From contig MOLU01000003.1 in the NCBI GenBank assembly GCA_003260325.1, forward strand, positions 57,810-121,809: a stretch of 64,000 nucleotides of DNA, given 5' to 3'. The notes under the pieces are model-generated. The model was not told where the DNA came from and did no database searches. It saw nothing but the letters and a program-made list of their open reading frames with translations. Origin of the DNA: Candidatus Gracilibacteria bacterium GN02-872. GTDB lineage: Bacteria > Patescibacteriota > Gracilibacteria > BD1-5 > UBA6164. This document shows, piece after piece, positions 55,084 through 64,000 of this stretch (the first letter of the stretch is position 1; each line of letters starts with the position of its first letter). Made by a program: the position numbers and the translations under genes.

Positions 55084-55902
55084 CTAATTTTCAATCTTTT
55101 CAAAAAACGTTTTTCTATCAAAATACACAACAATCATGAAAAATATAATAAATAATCAAGTTTGAATTATTTTTGTATTGGGATCTGTTGCAAAAAGCTC
55201 ATTACTAACATTTGCAACTGCATGAAAAATAATCGCAACCCATATATTTCTTCCAGATTTCAAATAAAAATAATTTATTAAAAACACGAAGACAAACATG
55301 CTTACAACGAAATTAAGAGAATAAAGCCATCACTCAGTTACTAAATTGCTGTGATAATATCATTTTATTGTTGCAAGTGGAGAATGCCAAAAACCCCAGT
55401 ATAAAGCAAATATTATACATGCTATAAAAAATTTTTTTCTTGCAAAAAGACTATCCACTCAATAAGAATGCCAAGCAATCTCTTCCATAATTGCAGCAAA
55501 AATCAAAACAAACCAAGCTGAAAATAAAGCTGAAGAAAAAGTTGGTTGTCAAGAAATATAGAATTGTTCCCAAGAATATCAAAAAAACACAGAAATAAGC
55601 TGAGCAAGAATTATTGAACCAAAAGGCACAACAATCGATAAAATCAAATAAATCCAAGTTTTTCTCTCAAAATGAAAAAATTTATTTTTCAAATCTTGCA
55701 ATAAAATAGGATTTTTTAAATATAAAAAAAGTGCAGTAAAAACCGGAGCCAAAAGTCCACTTAGCATAAGCATTGATTGAAACCAAATATGATTTTCAGA
55801 ATCAGTCCTATGACTCAAATATCCTGCCAAAAACCATAAAACCCAAGGAATAATTATTGAAACTGAAAAGAAAAACCAAGGTCTGTTATAATTTTTTAAC
55901 AT
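55084..55902 (-). CDS. CPBP-family intramembrane protease
   Basis: 272 residues with about eight membrane helices. MEEIAWHSYGVDSLF carries the EE pair, GFWHSPL and IIFHAVANVS the His residues of CPBP/ABI proteases. Second member of the family in the window (the other is 44648-45385), not closely similar to it. Confidence 0.85.
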
Positions 55903-56235
55903 AAAATATTCTTTAAAAAAATAAAAATAGAACCTTAAAAAAGGCTCTAAAAATAATTTATAATAATTTTATTTCTTTTGTTTTCATAAATAAAAATTTA
56001 AGAAATAGGTGGGATTATTATATGCTTTTGAGAGTTAAAGTCAAGATATTCTTAAAAGCTTCAATATTATGTTTAATATTTTTATTTTGTCAATTTCAAA
56101 TTTTCTCTAAAACTATTCCCTATTTTCAAGTAAAAATAAAGTAATTAGAATTATTCTCAAAAAGAATAAAATTTGACAAAAATTAGTTTCTAATTATCTT
56201 TAAAACACTTATTTTATTTTTTTAAAATAAAAAAT
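55903..56235. other. 333-bp intergenic region
   Basis: It contains a hairpin AGAACCTT / AAGGCTCT (55929-55948) followed by A/T. A short ORF lies at 56022-56144, and a stem TTATTCT / AGAATAA with CAAAA loop near 56152-56170. A promoter-like pair TTGACA (56173) and TATCTT (56195) 16 bp apart precedes the gene at 56236. No RNA gene was recognised. Confidence 0.5.
56022..56144 (+). CDS. Putative 40-residue exported peptide
   Basis: ATG 56022 preceded by AGGTGGG about 9 nt upstream. Residues 1-30 are mostly hydrophobic with a basic start (MLLRVKVKIFLKASILCLIF), like a signal peptide or small membrane protein. Nothing else supports it. Confidence 0.3.
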   Translation: MLLRVKVKIFLKASILCLIFLFCQFQIFSKTIPYFQVKIK

Positions 56236-56958
56236 ATGAAAAAATTTTGAATAGGTATTGCTGTTTCTAGTCTAGTTTTTATTTCATCAGTATTTGCATC
56301 TTCTGTTTATGCTGAAGTTATAGATCTTTGAGGATGATTGAGAATTGATACAGATAAATGAATTGTTGAAATTCTTGAATCTTCAGAAAATGAAGAAGTC
56401 GCTGTGACTCAACCTGAAGAAGCAAAAACTGACTCTAATCCAGTTGCTGTTTGATGAATAACTTGAGATCCTTATTTTCAAGCTGCTATGTATTTATGAG
56501 AAAAATGATTTATAGTAAATGATCCAAATAAATTCAATATTGATGGAAAAATTTTGAGACAAGAGATGGCTTGAACTTTTGCAAAAGTAATGAACTTACC
56601 AAACAAAGAAAAATGTGATAATATATTTGCTGATGTTTCTGCTACAAAACCAAATGAATGGGTTTGTGGTAGAGTTGAAGCCTTAGTTGAAGCTAGTTAC
56701 ATAGCTAAAAATAAAAATTACAGACCTATGTCAAATATTACAAAAATTGAGGTTTTAGGTTTCCTTGCAAATACTTTATTTAAAGAACAATATACAGAAA
56801 TCAGAGATAAAAATGTTTCTTGGGAAGAAAGTGCAGTTGATTTTTTTACAAACAAAGTAAATTTTTTGACTAAAGAAGAAATTGGAGATTATAAAGAAGA
56901 ATCTAGTAGATGATTTGTTTTTTATATTCTAGCTAAAGCTTTAAAAGAAAAAGCTTAA
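56236..56958 (+). CDS. Exported protein with SLH-like repeats
   Basis: 240 residues. A signal peptide (MKKFGIGIAVSSLVFISSVF) ends at about SVYA. An acidic linker leads to two degenerate SLH-type repeats: AAMYLGEKGFIVNDPNKFNI with ILRQEMAGTFAKVM, and ADVSATKPNEWVCGRVEALV with NITKIEVLGFLAN. A possible second envelope-anchored protein. Unlike the main S-layer gene, its glycines are mostly TGA, so it is probably less abundant. Confidence 0.7.
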
Positions 56959-56980
56959 AAAATGCTTTTGTGCAAAACAA

Positions 56981-57009
56981 AAAAAGAGCAAGTTATTGCT
57001 CTTTTTTTT
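56981..57009. terminator. Terminator between convergent genes
   Basis: AAAAAGAGCAA / TTGCTCTTTTT, GTTA loop, followed by T's. Confidence 0.85.
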
Positions 57010-57013
57010 GAGT

Positions 57014-57520
57014 TTATTTTTCTACAACTTGAGTTTTGGCTATAAAATCAGCTAAATAACGTTTATCTTTACTAAAAAGTCATTGTAAAAAATAAATAAA
57101 AAATAAAAATATTGCTAAAAAAGTAAGAAATTGAGAAGAAAAAGAATTAAAATCAGAATAAATTCAAGAAATAATTCAAAAATGAGCTAATTGCCAAGGA
57201 AGAAATTTTATTACATTTCTAAGTAAACTAAAAGCAAAAGTTTTATTTTTATAGATAATTTTTAGTCAAGCAAATTGTTTTCAAAAAGTTCAATTTTTAT
57301 AATCTAAATACGAAAAAATCAATATTATCGGAAAAACTGAAAACAAAAACGAAATCAATTGAGAACCTGTTTCACCAAATTTAGGAATTTCTCAAAGAAT
57401 AAAAAAGTAAAATCAAGAAGAAATTATTAAAACTCAAACTAAAAAAGCTAAAATAACAATATAATCAATTAATAGCTCTTTTAAGCGAATTTTTATAGGA
57501 ATTGAATTTATATTTTTCAT
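57014..57520 (-). CDS. RDD-family membrane protein
   Basis: 168 residues, about four membrane helices. The start MKNINSIPIKIRLKELLIDY has the RDD-type 'R-x5-L-D-Y' pattern and the second half YKNGTFGKQFAGLKIIYKNK the expected glycine/lysine motif. Function unknown, possibly transport-related. Confidence 0.75.
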
Positions 57521-57610
57521 AAAATTTTTTTATTAAACAGTTTCTAAATTATAACAATTTTTTTAAGAAAACAATATTTTTTATTGATTAATAAGATAGA
57601 TTTATAAAAA

Positions 57611-58363
57611 TTACAATATTTTTAAAGAAATCAAATTTGCTAAAATACATAAAATCCAAATATGAATTGGATAAAAAGCGTAAAATAGATATTTCAAAGA
57701 AAATCTTCATTTTTGTCAATTATAAGCCAACAAAAGAGGTAAAGCCAAAATCATAGCCCATTGAAAATCTAGAACAACTTCTCCAGTAGCTTCAGAGGAA
57801 ATCGAAGAATAATAATATTCAGCAAAAAGTAAAGCACAAATCAAACTGTAAGCTATTGTAAGCCATTTTTTATTTCCATAACAAAAATAAAAAATCAAAT
57901 ACATAATCACTCAGTAAATAGAAGATTCTGAGAAAAGTGAAGTAAAAGCTAAGAACACTGCCAATCAGTAAAATAAAATATTTTTTGATTTTTTATCAAA
58001 AACTCATTTTCTAGCTGTATCTATAGACCAAATCATAGAAACTCAAAGTGCAATAGAAAGAAAAATATTGTTAGTAATTCTTCTTCAATCTCAAGGAAGA
58101 ATTTGATCAAAATAATAATTTATAACAAAATTTCAAACCTCCATAATAAAAGCCCAAGAAAAAAGTCTGATTAAATAGCGTTTTTTGCTACTTGTTTTAT
58201 GAAAACCTTCCACAGATAAAAAGAAGAATACTGGAGCAACAATTCTTCAAGTATAAATCACTATTTGAGAAATATTTTCAGGAAAAACATTTGGTAAAAA
58301 AGAATCAAAATGTTCTCAAAACATCAATACCAAAGCTATTATTTTCAATAAAAAAGAAGACAT
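57611..58363 (-). CDS. TraX-like acyltransferase family protein
   Basis: 250 residues with about eight membrane helices. SSFLLKIIALVLMFGEHFDS and RIVAPVFFFLSVEGFHKTSS are typical of TraX, which in F plasmids acetylates pilin; chromosomal copies are common and of unknown target. The C-terminus (FYAFYPIHIWILC) also fits. No conjugation genes are nearby. Confidence 0.8.
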
Positions 58364-58498
58364 TTTTTGTAAAATTAAAAAATAAAATTGTCATAAAAAT
58401 ATTTTTATCTTTTATATTATATTTAAAATACTTTGTTTTGCAAGGTTATTTTAAAAAAAATATTTATTCTCTAAAAACTTCTATTTTAAGATTAAAAT

Positions 58499-58529
58499 AA
58501 AAAACTAGAAAAATCTAGTTTTATTTTTT
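58499..58529. terminator. Terminator hairpin
   Basis: AAAACTAGA / TCTAGTTTT with AAAAA-type loop and T-rich flank; overlaps the end of the zinc-ribbon gene at 58521. Confidence 0.75.
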
Positions 58530-58769
58530 GCTATTATCTTCTTTTTTAATAAAAATTCAATTTCAAAGCTCAACTGAAACAAACTCAAATCCACAGTAAG
58601 CACAGTGAGTTAATCCATCTTGTTTTGCTCTAGAAGCTCAGCAATTTGGACAATTTTTATTTTCAATTCAAGCTTCTTCATAAAATATTTCTTCATTATA
58701 TTTTTCTGATTCTGCTACTTTTTTCTTTAGTTTCTCCAAAAAAGATTGAGTTTTTGTTTGCTCTGACAT
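58521..58769 (-). CDS. Small zinc-ribbon protein
   Basis: 82 residues. NCPNCGASRAKQDGLTHCAY with CGFEF: two C-x2-C pairs 15 residues apart, a zinc ribbon. The first 30 residues form a charged helix. Its start is 11 bp after the stop of the SPFH gene, suggesting a shared operon and a shared role. Confidence 0.75.
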
Positions 58770-58780
58770 ATTTTAAAAAA

Positions 58781-59758
58781 TTATAAATTTGAAAGAATTT
58801 CTGCTTTTTTCGCTTTATATTCTTCCTCATCAATTAAATTATTATCAAAAAGATTTTTTAATTTTTGTAATTTTACCATAGAATCGTCTGTTTTCTCAGC
58901 ATTTTGGTTTTGAAAAGTATTTTGTGCTTGCATGGCTCAAAGCATAGCTCACATTGCAACTCACTCCTGAACAGAAGAAGAAACCTGATTATTTTCACTT
59001 CAAATAGCCACAGCAGTATTGAATTCTTTAAAACGATTCATATCTCAAATCATATTCATACTTGTTGTTTTATCATAAAATTCAGTAACTTCATCAGGAA
59101 GTGTAACTGAACTAACTACGAACTCTGTAACTTCAACTCAAAAATTTAAGAAATAAGGCTCTACTAACGGACGAATTTTCTCACTTAACAAAGTCAAATT
59201 TCAAGCAACATCTACAACTGAAATATTTTGATTAGCAAGTATTTCTGCAAATTTTGGTGCAATAAAATCACGAAGTTGTCATTCAAGTTCAAAAACACTT
59301 AATTCTGGATAAGTTCAAGCATACTCTTTAAAAAATTTTGCTGGATCTGTGATTCTTACATTATATGAACCAAAGGCTCTGACTCTAACTTGACCAAATT
59401 GCGAATCTTTCATCAAAACTGGAGCTGGAGTTCACCATTTCAAATTTACAAATTGTTTTGTAGAAAAAAAGTAAACATCCGCTTTAAATGGGCTCTCAAA
59501 TCAATATTTCCATCATTTCAAACTTGAAAAAATTGGAATATTTTTTGTTTCAAGAGTATGGTTTCATGCACCAAAAATATCAGCAATTTTTCCCTCACTT
59601 AAAAGCATTGCGTTTTGACTTTCACGAACAATTAATTTAGCCCCGTTTTTTATCTCTTTATCTTGATCTGGAACTTTCCACATCAAAATGTTTGGATTTT
59701 GTTCAACCCATTCAATAATTTCTAAAAATGGTATTTTTCTATCCATATTATTTGACAT
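58781..59758 (-). CDS. SPFH-domain (YdjI/virion-core-like) protein with SHOCT tail
   Basis: 325 residues. SPFH region: NPNILMWKVPDQDKEIKNGA, ESQNAMLLSEGK, FKADVYFFSTKQFVNLKWGT, VRVRAFGSYNVRITDPAKFF. The C-terminus carries KLQKLKNLFDNNLIDEEEYK, the SHOCT signature. In other bacteria such proteins sit at membranes and respond to envelope stress (YdjI in Bacillus). Followed by the zinc-ribbon gene, a common arrangement. Confidence 0.85.
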
Positions 59759-59902
59759 AAAATTTTTTTAAAGGATAAATTTGTCAGTATTTTAAGAAAA
59801 AAAGAATATTTTTCAAGTAAAAAATTTTTATTCTAAATTTTTGTATTTTTAGCAAAATAAATATAATTATATCATTATAGTTTAAGAATTAATTTTTTAG
59901 AA

Positions 59903-60070
59903 ATGTACCTATCAAACATAAAACTTTGGAATTTTAGAAAATATTGACCTTCTAAAATTAATTGAGAACCAAGTTTAGACTTAAATTTTGAAAAATGACT
60001 TAATGTACTTATTTGAGCTAATGATTCTTGAAAGACAGCAATTTTAGATGCTATGGAGTTGATTTCTTAG
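59903..60070 (+). pseudogene. SMC/OLD-type ATPase, N-terminal fragment
   Basis: 55 residues from ATG 59903 to TAG. MYLSNIKLWNFRKYGPSKIN followed by LNVLIGANDSGKTAILDAME is the N-terminus of an OLD/RecF/SMC-like ATPase with its Walker A. The remaining 400-600 residues of a normal protein are missing. The stop falls where the recombinase frame continues, a deletion junction near 60050. Confidence 0.75.
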
Positions 60071-60554
60071 ATTGAGAAATTCAATGTTAATTGAAACTTT
60101 TCTATATACATGATTAAGAAGAAATGAACTACTAGAATTGAAAAGAGAAAATATTTCTGAAAATAAAATTTTCGTAAGTTCTGGAAAATGAGATAAAGAC
60201 AGAAGTATTTATATTCCAGACCATTTTTATCAAAAATTATTAGAATATATGAAAGTAACAGCTTATGTATCAGATTTTTTATTTTTTTCCCAAAGGAGGG
60301 AAAAACTATCCGAAAGCTGAATTAAAAAAATTTTCGATGAAATCAAGAAAAAATCTTGAATAAAAGTACTACATCCACATAGACTTCGCCATACTTATGC
60401 TTCTAGATTACTTGAACAAGGTATAGATTTAGCAGTAGTTAGAGATCAAATGTGACATACCAATATTTCAACAACCAACAGATATATAGCCGTTAGAGAT
60501 AGTCACAGAAAAAATGTAATTCAAAATTTAAAGTTAAAAAAAAAGCCTTCTTAG
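60048..60554 (+). CDS. Tyrosine recombinase, catalytic domain
   Basis: 168 residues from an in-frame ATG at 60048 that lies in the ATPase fragment. Catalytic residues: R24 (FLYTGLRRNELLEL), K47 (SSGKGDKDR), H111-x-x-R114 (HPHRLRHTYASRLL), H137 (QMGHTNISTT) and Y146 (NRYIAV). All five are present. The N-terminal core-binding domain is missing, so it is probably truncated and possibly inactive. Closest in layout to XerC/D-like integrases. Followed by a terminator. Confidence 0.85.
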
Positions 60555-60569
60555 GCTTCTTTTTTTTCT
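60539..60569 (+). terminator. Terminator of the recombinase fragment
   Basis: AAAGCCT / AGGCTT with TTCTT-type loop and a long T run. Confidence 0.75.
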
Positions 60570-60656
60570 TCAATTTTTATTCAAAATTTTTGTATTTTTT
60601 CTTGTAAAAAATTATTTTTATGTTATAATTATAAAAATAATTAAATAAAAGTAATT

Positions 60657-61154
60657 ATGAAAAAAAGAGATTTGTTTTTCTATTTTGTTCTCAATCTAAA
60701 GAAAAATTATGACATGATAAATCCAGAACTGGAGCTAAATAGATATCATATTTTAAAAATGTTATTTATAGCAACAGTAAAGGAGAATAAACTATTAAAT
60801 TGATTATGAGATTGATTAAATTTTGATAATTTCTATGCACTACCCAAATGACCAGTAGAAAGTGATTGCTATAATTATATTTACAATACTCCAGGAATTT
60901 TTGAGAATATTATAAAAAATACAGAGTATATTGAAAATCAAATTGAAAATGAAATAGATGAAGATACAAAACGAATCATCAAAGAATCAACATTAAAGTT
61001 AGGTTATCATTTATATGAAAAAGATGATGATTATTTAATAGAGTATACTCATACTTTTGAAAGTTGGAAAAATGCTTGGTTAAAAGCAAAAATTTATTGA
61101 AAAAAAGCTTTTTATATAGAACCTAATGATATTATAAATGACAGAGCATATTAA
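60657..61154 (+). CDS. Panacea-domain protein (SocA/DUF4065-like), putative antitoxin
   Basis: 165 residues. The Panacea pattern is visible: RYHILKMLFIATVKENKLLN followed by GDGLNFDNFYALPKGPVESD, then a helical segment to the end. In other bacteria this fold is the antitoxin half of many TA pairs, neutralising widely different toxins. A 17-bp overlap with the next gene indicates tight coupling. It follows a recombinase fragment; the region looks mobile. Confidence 0.75.
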
Positions 61155-62859
61155 AAAAATAAATATAAAAATTAAAGAATATTATGAGTATATAAAATTA
61201 TCTTGAAAAAATCAAGATAATTTTAATTTTGAAAATTTTATTCAAGAAATAAATTTATTATTTGATGAAGTTTCTAAAGATAAAGATAATCATAGCAATA
61301 ATGAAAAAACATTTGAAGAACTTTTCAAAACTTCTGAATCAGACTTAATTTATAGGTTAAAAAAAAATATCAAAGAAATTGAAAATTGAGTAAATGAAAT
61401 TAAAAATAATTTTAAAAATAAAAAAGAAATATTTTTAGATTTTGATTTTTTTGGGGAAAATAGATTATTAACATTAACTTTAAACGATTTTGATAAAAAT
61501 TGTGAGTGATACTTATGAGGATACTATATATTAGCTTTAAAGGCATTATTAGTTTTATGGAAAAATGAAATAAATTTACTTGATGAAAGTATGAGTTTTC
61601 ATCATATAGAAAAATCTAAGCTAGATATAAAAAAAATTCAAAAAATTTTAAAGGATCAAGTAGAAAACCAAAATAATCAAGAAGATGGCAAAAAGATACT
61701 AATGGAAGTTTTAGAATACTCAGAATTTTTATGTTTTAAATTTAATATATTAAATGAAGATTGTCTTAATTCATGATATAGTAATACTTATGAAAATTAT
61801 TTAGACATTATAAAATTTATAAATAATATTTCAAAGCCAAAAGAAGAGAATGATAATTCTATAAATGATATTTCAAAAATAAAAGAAGAAGATATTAATA
61901 ATGAATTAGATTTATTTAAAATTTTTTTATACTACAAAGATAATAAATATAAAGATAAATTTGAAAAATCATATAAAAAATTAAAATCTATTCTGGAAAA
62001 ATTTAATTCTTATAAAAAAAATCAGAATATTACTTTTTTTATAAATAATTTAATTTCACTTTTAAATAAAATTGCTGAAAACTGAAATGAAAAATTTGAT
62101 TATTATATAGAAATAGATCTTATAAATAATTTTATTGATGAAAATGATATTAAACAAACTTATTTCACTTATTATAAATTTGCTCAATTATATAAAAATC
62201 TAGGTAAATTAAAAAAACAAGATTTACATTTTAGAACTGCTGAAGATAATATAAACTTAGCAATAAAAAAATTTGAAGAACAAAATTGAGCTTATTTTCC
62301 TTTTATAGCTACATCAGATATATTTTCAGAAACATCAATATTCTCATATTCAACTTTTATAATTCCTACAAAAACAGACTATTATTTAAAAGTAAAACAA
62401 GAACAGATAAAAATTTTAGAAGAAAAATCTGAGTTAAAATTAAATACAATGATTTCAGATATAAACAATAAAATCCTTTCAAATGAAGAAATTTTATCTG
62501 AAAAATTACATGATAACAACATTAAAACAATAGAAATTTTAGCTATTTTTTCAGCAATAATTTTATTTACTTCTTCTTCAATACAAATTTATCAATATTT
62601 GACTGATACTAATTCTGCTATTATATTTTTATTAACTTTTAGTCTTTCTTTAATTTGATTTATTTGAATAATAATTTTTCTTTTTTCTAAAAATATAAGT
62701 ACTAAAAAATACATTATATTCTTAATAATTTTTATATCATTATTTTTATTAATCTATTTTAAAAAAGATAATAGTAATCTTTATAATAATTATTACAAAG
62801 AAATAATTAAGGAAGAAATTTTAAAAGATTTAGAGCAAATTAAAAACATTTTAAATTAA
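61138..62859 (+). CDS. Large protein with C-terminal membrane hairpins, putative toxin partner
   Basis: 573 residues. The first 430 residues are polar, Asn/Lys/Glu-rich and largely helical (possibly repeated alpha-helical units), with a more conserved-looking patch DFDFFGENRLLTLTLNDFDK near 100 and a GYLGGYYILALKALL helix. Three membrane segments follow: about 466-485, 494-517 and 525-541, then a short charged tail. No recognised domain. Position downstream of, and overlapping with, the Panacea gene suggests it is the toxin or a membrane effector. Function untested. Confidence 0.6.
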
Positions 62860-62864
62860 AACTC

Positions 62865-62908
62865 AAAAAACTATGTAAAGTTTTACATAAATTTTACATA
62901 GTTTTTAC
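62865..62908. terminator. Bidirectional terminator after the Panacea pair
   Basis: AAAAACTATGTAAA / TTTACATAGTTTTT, about 14-bp stem with an A/T loop. Confidence 0.85.
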
Positions 62909-62930
62909 TTTTTCAAATTTTTCAAAACAG

Positions 62931-63656
62931 CTAACACATCACTGCAACTTCTCATCTAGTGGCTGGCTTGTCTACATTTTTTCAATTCCAAATCCCAAGA
63001 TTTTTAGCTTCCTCAAGAAGTTTCTCAAATTCTGTAGGTTCTTTTTTAATTTCTTGATTTTTAAAAATATACCACCCTACAACTTCATTGTAATTTATTT
63101 TTGAAATTTTAACACAATCATCAGTTCATTTTCAGTCTCAAGAGCCAACATTCTGCTCAAGAACTGTTATATAATCAGCAGTAGCTTCAAGCACAATAGA
63201 CACGTGTCCCCATACTGTATGCATTTTTGAAAACAAAATTGCTCCTGCTGGTGGAATTTCTCAATTTTTAGTAAAAATAATTTTATCAAAAAATTTTTTA
63301 TCAAAAGTATTTACCCTATTGAACCAACCAGTTTTGGCACTTCCACCAAAAACTCAAAGGTTAAATTTCAAAACATTTTGAGCATAATGTCTAATCAAAG
63401 CAACAAATTGATGTCCATATTCCTTATCAAAATCAATGCATAATCATTCAACTTTTTTTGCATATTCTTTTAATTCCATATTTTTCAAAATTAAAAATTT
63501 CATTATTTTTTCTTTATTCTTTAAATTTCATTTTCATGTTTTTGAAATATTAGTGATTGAATTAATACTTAAACCAACTCAATCAGCTATCATTGTTGAT
63601 AATCAGAAATTTTCTTTTAATTTTTCTCTAAAAATGCTTTTTTTCTCTTTTTTCAT
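62931..63656 (-). CDS. CHAP-like peptidase-fold protein, catalytic Cys absent; start uncertain
   Basis: The frame is open to 63656 (241 residues); ATG 63479 (182 residues) is an alternative start. The core resembles CHAP amidases: YGHQFVALIRHYAQNVL, GWFNRVNTF, PPAGAILFSKM, WGHVSIVLEA (His) and VLEQNVGSG. Where CHAP enzymes have Cys (QCVAL), this protein has Phe (QFVAL), so it is probably not hydrolytic. The C-terminus NLGIWNGKNVDKPATRGEVA matches the tails of phage-type amidases. The optional N-terminal 59 residues contain an HTH-like LSTMIADGVGLSINSITNIS. The TAG may also cut off a few residues. Confidence 0.6.
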
Positions 63657-63676
63657 TATTTTTCTCTTTTAAAATT

Positions 63677-63713
63677 AAAAAAGTCCTTATTTTTTGTAAA
63701 ATAAGGACTTTTG
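63677..63713. terminator. Strong hairpin terminator
   Basis: AAAAGTCCTTATTTT / AAAATAAGGACTTTT, TTG-type loop, T's beyond on both strands. Confidence 0.85.
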
Positions 63714-63756
63714 ACTTTTTATGTTTTTCTTTGTTTTTTCTGCTAGTTTTTCTTGA

Positions 63757-63948
63757 AAATTCAAGCACCAATTCACCACTCTGCAATTGCTAGGCGGTAG
63801 GTTTTATGTGTACTCACTCTTGAACAACAAAAAAAGATGTTAAGGAAAATACTTCACAATATTCCTTAACACCTTTTTTTGTTGTTCAAGAGTGAGTTAA
63901 CACTGAGAAACTACCAGCTAAAGGCAAGGTGATGGTTGCTTGAAATTT
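63757..63948. repeat. ~190-nt imperfect palindrome
   Basis: Inner arms of 35 nt (63813-63847 and 63862-63896) are perfectly complementary but for one base; the loop is 14 nt. Outer parts pair imperfectly: TTCAAGCA (63760-63767) with TGCTTGAA (63937-63944), and GGTAG (63796-63800) with CTACC (63911-63915). No ORF was found here. The flanks to the window end show nothing I recognise. Possibilities: structured RNA, retron-type msd hairpin, or the end of a mobile element. Confidence 0.85.
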
Positions 63949-64000
63949 ACAAAAAGAAGATAAAATTTTGAGAGATAATAGATAAATTTAGACAATCAGA

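Noticed and set aside
63720..64000. RNase P RNA, tmRNA or SRP RNA as the right-edge hairpin
   Set aside because: None of the hallmark sequences (tmRNA 3' end, RNase P conserved blocks, SRP tetraloop region) could be seen; a 6S-like or retron RNA remains open.

Overview
The window comes from a bacterium that reads TGA as glycine (translation table 25). Under the standard code almost every gene is shredded. With TGA as Gly, long frames appear whose TGA positions fall on conserved glycines, and genes end only in TAA or TAG. Table 25, very AT-rich DNA, tight gene packing and many GalE/Wzx/S-layer-type surface genes point to the CPR lineages Absconditabacteria (SR1) or Gracilibacteria. All gene calls below use table 25. 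No rRNA or tRNA gene was recognised.

1-6,100: a type V-A CRISPR-Cas locus. It holds the C-terminal two thirds of Cas12a, then cas4, cas1 and cas2, a leader with a large nested inverted repeat, and an array of 19 complete repeats plus a split terminal repeat. 6,130-18,010: a small secreted peptide and galE on +, then on - a DUF1508 protein and a tightly packed surface-glycan operon (two GT2, two GT4, UDP-GlcNAc 2-epimerase, two large membrane proteins, Wzx-type flippase). 18,147-26,530: cell-envelope genes, namely an S-layer (SLH) protein, two secreted 3D-domain/peptidoglycan-binding paralogues, GrpE, and two divergent coiled-coil proteins with 21-bp repeats, one with a -1 frameshift at an A7 run.

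26,680-41,850: mostly core genes. They are exonuclease III, a bPH2 membrane protein, UvrC, a small foreign-looking gene, TatD, RsuA, a two-component system divergent from a DUF4153 membrane protein, a NodB deacetylase, MscS, HxlR and a NicO-type metal transporter. 41,878-46,125: an unrecognised cluster (two paralogous acidic proteins, a zinc-ribbon coiled-coil protein, a CPBP protease, a membrane protein). 46,258-59,758: mainly minus-strand accessory genes (DUF4298, BAAT-like hydrolase, SIMPL, GyrI-like, Vat-type acetyltransferase, DUF4336, DUF1304, two alkylation-repair proteins, quinone reductase, lipoproteins, CPBP, RDD, TraX-like, SPFH), with two truncated genes butted together near 50,040.

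59,903-64,000: a mobile-looking island. The 5' end of an SMC/OLD-type ATPase runs into the catalytic half of a tyrosine recombinase. These are followed by a Panacea-domain (SocA-like) antitoxin gene overlapping a 573-residue protein with three C-terminal membrane segments, then a CHAP-like protein lacking the expected cysteine, and a ~190-nt imperfect palindrome at the right edge. The Panacea pair is the best candidate for an undescribed toxin-antitoxin or defence module.
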